NCBI RefSeq assembly: GCF_031143425.1
Contig: NC_090443.1
Span: 1,058,268,423-1,058,332,422, forward strand
Length of the DNA stretch: 64,000 nt
Origin: Pleurodeles waltl
Taxonomy: Eukaryota; Chordata; Amphibia; Caudata; Salamandridae
Direction: 5' to 3'
The stretch's first letter is position 1. The number at the start of each line of letters is the position of its first letter. The notes under the pieces were generated by a model. The model was not told the DNA's origin and did no database searches. It saw only the letters and a program-made list of their open reading frames with translations. Made by a program: the position numbers and the translations under genes. Positions 57,990-64,000 of the stretch are shown here, piece by piece.

Positions 57990-58009
57990 CTTCGTTTGGG
58001 GGGGGGTTG
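57990..58009 (+). other. Polypurine tract of element 3
   Basis: TTTGGGGGGGGG just before the 3' LTR start TGTGAG at 58010. Confidence 0.65.
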
Positions 58010-61000
58010 TGTGAGAAGGTAGCCTCTTTCTAGCCTTGTTACCCCCACTTTTGGCCTGTTTGTGAGTGTATGTCAGGGTGTTTGTCACTGTTTTCACTGT
58101 CTCACTGGGATCCTGATAGCCAGGCCTCAGTGCTCATAGTGAAAACACCATGTTTTCAGTATGGTTGTTATGTGTCACTGGGATCCTGCTGGTCAGGACC
58201 CCAGTGCTCATAGGTTTGTGGCCTATATGTATGTGTCACTGGGACCCTGTCACACAGGGCCCCAGTGCTCATAGGTGTGCATGTGTATGTTCCCTGTGTG
58301 GTGCCTAACTGTCTCACTGAGGCTCTGCTAACCAGAACCTCAGTGGTTATGCTCTCTCATTACTTTCAAATTGTCACTGACAGGCTAGTGACCATTTTTA
58401 CCAATTTACATTGGCTTACTGGAACACCCATATAATTCCCTAGTATATGGTACTGAGGTACCCAGGGTATTGGGGTTCCAGGAGATCCCTATGGGCTGCA
58501 GCATTTCTTTTGCCACCCATAGGGAGCTCTGACAATTCTTACACAGGCCTGCCACTGCAGCCTGAGTGAAATAACGTCCACGTTATTTCACAGCCATTTT
58601 ACACTGCACTTAAGTAACTTATAAGTCACCTATATGTCTAACCTTTACCTGGTAAAGGTTAGGTGCAAAGTTACTTAGTGTGAGGGCACCCTGGCACTAG
58701 CCAAGGTGCCCCCACATTGTTCAGAGCCAATTCACTGAACTTTGTGAGTGCGGGGACACCATTACACGCGTGCACTACATATAGGTCACTACCTATATGT
58801 AGCTTCACCATGGTAACTCCGAATATGGCCATGTAACATGTCTATGATCATGGAATTGCCCCCTCTATGCCATCCTGGCATTGTTGGTACAATTCCATGA
58901 TCCCAGTGGTCTGTAGCACAGACCCTGGTACTGCCAGACTGCCCTTCCTGGGGTTTCTCTGCAGCTGCTGCTGCTGCCAACCCCTCAGACAGGCATCTGC
59001 CCTCCTGGGGTCCAGCCAGGCCTGGCCCAGGATGGCAGAACAAAGAACTTCCTCTGAGAGAGGGTGTGACACCCTCTCCCTTTGGAAAATGGTGTGAAGG
59101 CAGGGGAGGAGTAGCCTCCCCCAGCCTCTGGAAATGCTTTGTTGGGCACAGATGTGCCCAATTCTGCATAAGCCAGTCTACACCGGTTCAGGGACCCCTT
59201 AGCCCCTGCTCTGGCGCAAAACTGGACAAAGGAAAGGGGAGTGACCACTCCCCTGACCTGCACCTCCCCTGGGAGGTGTCCAGAGCTCCTCCAGTGTGCT
59301 CCAGACCTCTGCCATCTTGGAAACAGAGGTGCTGCTGGCACACTGGACTGCTCTGAGTGGCCAGTGCCACCAGGTGACGTCAGAGACTCCTTGTGATAGG
59401 CTCCTTCAGGTGTTAGTAGCCTTTCCTCTCTCCTAGGTAGCCAAACCCTCTTTTCTGGCTATTTAGGGTCTCTGTCTCTGGGGAAACTTTAGATAACGAA
59501 TGCATGAGCTCAGCCGAGTTCCTCTGCATCTCCCTCTTCACCTTCTGATAAGGAATCGACCGCTGACCGCGCTGGAAGCCTGCAAACCTGCAACATAGTA
59601 GCAAAGACGACTACTGCAACTCTGTAACGCTGATCCTGCCGCCTTCTCGACTGTTTTCCTGCTTGTGCATGCTGTGGGGGTAGTCTGCCTCCTCCCTGCA
59701 CCAGAAGCTCCGAAGAAATCTCCCGTGGGTCGACGGAATCTTCCCCCTGCAACCGCAGGCACCAAAAAGCTGCATCTCCGGTCCCTTGGGTCTCCTCTCA
59801 GCACGACGAGCGAGGTCCCTCGAATCCAGCGACACCGTCCAAGTGACCCCCACAGTCCAGTGACTCTTCAGCCCAAGTTTGGTGGAGGTAAGTCCTTGCC
59901 TCACCTCGCTGGGCTGCATTGCTGGGAACCGCGACTTTGCAAGCTTCTCCGGCCCCTGTGCACTTCCGGCGGAAATCCTGTGTGCACAGCCAAGCCTGGG
60001 TCCACGGCACTCTAACCTGCATTGCACGACTTTCTAAGTTGGTCTCCGGCGACGTGGGACTCCTTTGAGCAACTTCGGCGAGCACCGTTTCACGCATCCT
60101 CGTAGTGCCTGTTTCTGGCACTTCTCCGGATGCTACCTGCTTCAGTGAGGGCTCTTTGTCTTGCTCGACGTCCCCTCTCTCTGCAGGTCCAATTTGCGAC
60201 CTTCTGGTCCCTCCTGGGCCCCAGCAGCGTCCAAAAACGCCAAACGCACGATTTGCGTGTAGCAAGGCTTGTTGGCGTCCATCCGGCGGGAAAACACTTC
60301 TGCACGACTCTCCAAGGCGTGGGGGATCCATCCTCCAAAGGGGAAGTCTCTAGCCCTTGTCGTTCCTGCAGTATTCACAGTTCTTCAGCCTAGTAAGAGC
60401 TTCTTTGCACCAACCGCTGGCATTTCTTGGGCATCTGCCCATCTCCGAGCTGCTTGTGACTTTTGGACTTGGTCCCCTTGTTCCACAGGTACCTTCAGAC
60501 AGGAATCCATCGTTGTTGCATTGCTGATTTGTGTTTTCCTTGCATTCTCCCTCTAACACGACTATTTTGTCCTTAGGGGAACTTTAGTGCACTTTGCACT
60601 CACTTTTCAGGGTCTTGGGGAGGGTTATTTTTCTAACTCTCACTATTTTCTAATAGTCCCAGCGACCCTCTACAAGGTCACATAGGTTTGGGGTCCATTC
60701 GTGGTTCGCATTCCACTTCTGGAGTATATGGTTTGTGTTGCCCCTATCCCTATGTTTCCCCATTGCATCCTATTGTAACTATACATTGTTTGCACTGTTT
60801 TCTAAGACTATACTGCATATTTTTGCTATTGTGTATATATATCTTGTGTATATTTCCTATCCTCTCTCTGAGGGTACACTCTAAGATACTTTGGCATATT
60901 GTCATAAAAATAAAGTACCTTTATTTTTAGTATAACTGTGTATTGTGTTTTCTTATGATATTGTGCATATGACACTAAGTGGTACTGTAGTAGCTTCACA

Positions 61001-61154
61001 CGTCTCCTAGTTCAGCCTAAGCTGCTCTGCTAAGCTACCATTATCTATCAGCCTAAGCTGCTAGACACCCTATACACTAATAAGGGATAACTGGGCCTGG
61101 TGCAAGGTGCAAGTACCCCTTGGTACTCACTACAAGCCAGTCCAGCCTCCTACA
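58010..61154 (+). repeat. 3' LTR of element 3 (3145 bp)
   Basis: Nearly identical to 51907-55050. AATAAA at 60909-60914. It ends CCTCCTACA and is followed by AACCC. Confidence 0.95.
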
Positions 61155-61177
61155 AACCCCCCCAAACGAAAGACAAT
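61155..61177 (-). other. Polypurine tract of element 4
   Basis: On - it reads CGTTTGGGGGGGTT. Element 3 landed inside this tract's last bases, which are duplicated as AACCC (+). Confidence 0.75.
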
Positions 61178-61181
61178 AAGA

Positions 61182-64000
61182 CTAGCCATGACCTGATGAG
61201 TCTTCATTGTCTAAGTGGAAATATCTGGAGAGTCCATCTGCATTGGAGTGGCTACTCCCAGGTCTATGTTCCACTGTATAGTCCATTCCCTGTAGGGATA
61301 TGGACCACCTCAACAATTTAGGATTTTCACCTTTCATTTGTTTTAGCCAAAGTAGAGGTTTGTCATCTGTCTGAACAATGAAGTGAGTGCCAAACAGGTA
61401 TGGCCTCAACTTCTTCAGAGCCCAGACCACAGCAAAGGCCTCCCTCTCAATGGCAGACCAACGCTTTTCTCTAGGGGTCAACCTCCTACTAATAAAAGCA
61501 ACAGGTTGATCCTGGCCCTCAGAATTAAGTTGTGATAGGACTGCCCCTACTCCTAATTCAGATGCATCAGTTTGGACATAGAATTTTTTAGAGTAACAAG
61601 GGCTTTTCAGGACAGGTGCAGAGCACATGGCCTGCTTCAGCTCCTCAAAAGCTTTCTGACAGTTTGCTGTCCATAATACCTTTTTAGGCATTTTCTTGGA
61701 TGTGAGGTCATTAAGAGGGGCTGCAATGGAGCCATAGTTCTTAATGAACCTCCTGTAATACCCAGTGAGGCCTAGGAAGGCTCTCACCTGAGTCTGAGTG
61801 GTAGGGGGAACCCAATCAATAATTGTTTGGATTTTCCCCTGAAGTGGTGCAATCTGTTCCCCACCAACAAGGTGTCCCAGATAAACCACCTTACCCTGCC
61901 CTATCTGGCACTTTGAAGCCTTGATAGTGAGGCCTGCCTTTTGCAGGGCCTCCAAAACTTTCCATAGGTGGACCAGGTGATCATCCCAGCTGGAGCTAAA
62001 GACAGCTATATCGTCCAAATATGCTGCACTGAAAGCTTCCAGCCCTTGGAGGACTGTGTTCACCAACCTCTGAAAAGTGGCAGGTGCATTTTTCAAACCA
62101 AAAGGCATTACAGTAAACTGGTAATGTCCTCCAATGGTAGAAAATGCAGTCTTAGATTTAGCATCTTCTGATAATTTGATCTGCCAATACCCTGCAGTCA
62201 AATCAAAAGTGCTTAGATACTTGGCAGATGCCAGTGTATCTATAAGCTCATCTGCCCTGGGTATAGGGTGAGCATCAGTTTTGGTTACCAAGTTGAGACC
62301 TCTATAGTCTACACAAAACCGCATTTCCTTCTTTCCATCTTTAGAATTGGGTTTTGGTACCAGTACCACAGGAGAAGCCCATGGACTGTCAGAGTGCTCA
62401 ACCACTCCTAGTTCCAACATTTTCTTAACTTCTTGCTTTATGCAGTCCCTGACATGGTCAGGCTGCCTATAGATCTTACTTTTGACAGGTAAACTGTCTC
62501 CAGTATCTATAGTGTGCTCACACCAAGAAGTGGTGCCTGGCACAGTAGAGAAGAGTTCTGAAAATTGTCCTAGGAGATTTATGCAATGGTCTTTCTGCTC
62601 AGCAGTAAGACAATCTGCCAAAACTACACCTTCCACAAGAGCATCTTGTTCTGTGGAAGAGAAGAGATCAGGTAGAGGATCACTGTCTTCTTCCTGTCCC
62701 TCATCAGTTGCCATGAGCAGGGTGAGATCAGCCCTGTCATAGTAGGGTTTCAGGCGGTTGACATGGAGCACCCTAAGGGGACTCCTGGCAGTGCCTAAGT
62801 CAACTAAGTAGGTGACTTCACCCTTCTTTTCAACAATTGTGTGGGGACCACTCCATTTATCTTGGAGTGCTCTTGGGGCCACAGGCTCCAAGACCCACAC
62901 TTTCTGCCCTGGTTGGTACTGAACCAAAACAGCCTTCTGATCATGCCATTGCTTCTGGAGCTCTTGGCTGGCTTGAAGGTTTTTACTGGCCTTTTTCATG
63001 TACTCAGCCATCCTTGATCTGAGGCCAAGTACATAATCCACAATATCCTGCTTAGGAGCTTTTAAAGGTTGTTCCCAACCCTCCTTTACAAGTGTGAGTG
63101 GACCCCTAACAGGGTGTCCAAAAAGAAGTTCAAAGGGGCTGAAGCCCACTCCTTTCTGGGGTACCTCCCTGTAGGCAAAAAGGAGGCATGGTAGAAGGAT
63201 ATCCCATCTCCTGCGGAGTTTTTCAGGGAGACCCATAATCATGCCTTTGAGAGTTTTATTAAATCTCTCCACCAGTCCATTTGTTTGTGGATGATAGGGT
63301 GTTGTGAACTTGTACGTTACACCACACTCCTTCCACATGGCCTTTAAGTATGCAGACATGAAATTGCTTCCTCTGTCTGATACTACTTCCTTTGGGAAGC
63401 CCACCCTGGAAAATATTCCCAGGAGGGCCTTTGCCACTGCAGGTGCTGTAGTGGTCCTTAAAGGAATAGCTTCAGGATATCTTGTGGCATGGTCCACTAC
63501 CACTAAGATAAACCTATTGCCTGAAGCAGTAGGAGGGTCAAGGGGGCCAACTATGTCAACCCCTACCCTTTCAAAGGGAACCCCAACCACAGGCAGTGGG
63601 ATAAGGGGTGCCTTTGGGGTGCCACCTGTCTTGCCACTGGCTTGACAGGTTTCACAGGACTTACAAAATTCCTTTGTGTCCTCAGACATCCTAGGCCAAT
63701 GAAACAGGGGAACAAGCCTGTCCCAAGTTTTCATTTGTCCTAGATGCCCAGCTAAGGGAATGTCATGTGCCAGTGTTAGGAGGAACTTTCTGTACTCCTG
63801 AGGAATCACTAATCTCCTGGCAGCTCCAGGTTTAGGATCCCTATGCTCAGTGTACAAGAGGTTGTCCTCCCAGTAAACTCTGTGAGAGTCACTGACATCC
63901 CCATTAGCCTGTTTGACAGCTTGCTGTCTGAGACCCTCTAATGTGGGACAGGTTTGCTGTGCCACACTCAGCTCCTCTATGGCAGGCCCCCCTTCACCCA
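61182..64000 (-). CDS. pol: Pol of Gmr1-like element 4: integrase, RT, RNase H; open to the window edge
   Basis: One uninterrupted frame of at least 938 codons, entering from beyond 64000 (so the true start is not seen) and ending TAG at 61182. Residues counted from 63965: HHCC zinc domain 67-107 (H67, H74, C101, C104); integrase catalytic D137, D197, E233 (DX35E); GPHTI-type C-terminal part near 370. The RT follows, with FCVDYRGLNL, MPFGLKNAPATF and YLDD at 649-652. RNase H is last, with QTDASELG near 800, EREAFAVVW, and QTDDKPLLW near 867 (the relative in element 1 has QTDHKPLLW). No chromodomain. All catalytic acids are present, so the enzyme set may be functional and could serve the gag-only element. 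Confidence 0.93.
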   Translation of the reverse strand, partial: GEGGPAIEELSVAQQTCPTLEGLRQQAVKQANGDVSDSHRVYWEDNLLYTEHRDPKPGAARRLVIPQEYRKFLLTLAHDIPLAGHLGQMKTWDRLVPLFHWPRMSEDTKEFCKSCETCQASGKTGGTPKAPLIPLPVVGVPFERVGVDIVGPLDPPTASGNRFILVVVDHATRYPEAIPLRTTTAPAVAKALLGIFSRVGFPKEVVSDRGSNFMSAYLKAMWKECGVTYKFTTPYHPQTNGLVERFNKTLKGMIMGLPEKLRRRWDILLPCLLFAYREVPQKGVGFSPFELLFGHPVRGPLTLVKEGWEQPLKAPKQDIVDYVLGLRSRMAEYMKKASKNLQASQELQKQWHDQKAVLVQYQPGQKVWVLEPVAPRALQDKWSGPHTIVEKKGEVTYLVDLGTARSPLRVLHVNRLKPYYDRADLTLLMATDEGQEEDSDPLPDLFSSTEQDALVEGVVLADCLTAEQKDHCINLLGQFSELFSTVPGTTSWCEHTIDTGDSLPVKSKIYRQPDHVRDCIKQEVKKMLELGVVEHSDSPWASPVVLVPKPNSKDGKKEMRFCVDYRGLNLVTKTDAHPIPRADELIDTLASAKYLSTFDLTAGYWQIKLSEDAKSKTAFSTIGGHYQFTVMPFGLKNAPATFQRLVNTVLQGLEAFSAAYLDDIAVFSSSWDDHLVHLWKVLEALQKAGLTIKASKCQIGQGKVVYLGHLVGGEQIAPLQGKIQTIIDWVPPTTQTQVRAFLGLTGYYRRFIKNYGSIAAPLNDLTSKKMPKKVLWTANCQKAFEELKQAMCSAPVLKSPCYSKKFYVQTDASELGVGAVLSQLNSEGQDQPVAFISRRLTPREKRWSAIEREAFAVVWALKKLRPYLFGTHFIVQTDDKPLLWLKQMKGENPKLLRWSISLQGMDYTVEHRPGSSHSNADGLSRYFHLDNEDSSGHG

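Larger units (their letters stand above)
51907..61154 (+). mobile_element. Young non-autonomous Gmr1-like element (element 3, gag-pro only)
   Basis: 5' LTR 51907-55050, internal 55051-58009, 3' LTR 58010-61154, flanked by AACCC on both sides (51902-51906 and 61155-61159). The LTRs differ at about five positions by eye (for example T/C near 52946/59051, one extra T near 60630). One intact 885-aa frame codes Gag and protease; integrase, RT and RNase H are absent. Primer-binding region and polypurine tract are present, so it should be mobilisable by an autonomous relative. Confidence 0.93.

Noticed and set aside
61191..61225. CTGATGAG word suggesting a hammerhead ribozyme core
   Set aside because: No matching GAAA segment and stems at the right spacing; the bases are coding in pol.
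1..64000. tRNA, rRNA or microRNA genes
   Set aside because: No cloverleaf with A and B boxes, rRNA-like block or convincing precursor hairpin outside the MITEs was recognised by eye; a covariance-model scan would be needed to exclude them.

Overview
The window is repeat-dominated vertebrate DNA, most likely from a large-genome salamander (newt-like). I infer this from the combination of long Harbinger elements, Gmr1-type Ty3/gypsy elements with roughly 3 kb LTRs, a foamy-like endogenous retrovirus and abundant 'TATTTATAC' fold-back MITEs; no database search was run. I see no convincing host gene. All long coding regions belong to transposable elements.

Layout: (1) 1-9652, a Harbinger DNA transposon, left end outside the window, with a two-exon transposase on + and two different Myb/SANT-like protein genes on -. 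It sits inside an LTR with TAA at the right junction. (2) 9653-19475, a Gmr1-like gypsy element on +, with its 5' LTR (split by the Harbinger), broken gag, protease and pol (order integrase, reverse transcriptase, RNase H), and an internally deleted 3' LTR. (3) 19476-29096, gene-poor DNA with a strong CTCF-like motif, a fold-back MITE, a C-rich inverted-repeat element and another MITE. (4) 29097-38262, about 6 kb of roughly 30-bp minisatellite opened by a 1561-bp solo LTR (5-bp target duplication AGTGC) and by a 1457-bp fold-back cluster. (5) 38263-48905, a decayed foamy-like ERV on -, with env, pol, protease and gag fragments, carrying a Harbinger-like MITE in its 3' flank and a fold-back MITE between protease and RT. 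(6) 48906-64000, two nested Gmr1-like elements. An autonomous copy on - has an intact integrase-RT-RNase H frame and a 3' LTR. A young non-autonomous copy on + (51907-61154) is inserted exactly at its polypurine tract/LTR border, with target duplication AACCC.

The most interesting object is the young copy. Its two 3.14-kb LTRs differ at only about five positions by eye, and its single 885-residue Gag-protease frame is intact. Integrase, RT and RNase H are missing. In their place is a novel C-terminal segment containing five perfect 11-residue repeats (x-Q-H-P-C type). The closely related autonomous copy it landed in has an intact pol, so a helper/parasite pair is plausible. The Gag capsid resembles the ancestor of the SCAN domain, and the pol order is the copia-like order of the Gmr1 group.

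Relative order of events read from nesting: the minisatellite is older than its solo LTR and fold-back insertions; the ERV is older than its MITEs and than the Gmr1-like copy at 48906; that Gmr1-like copy is older than the gag-only element; element 1 is older than the Harbinger in its LTR.
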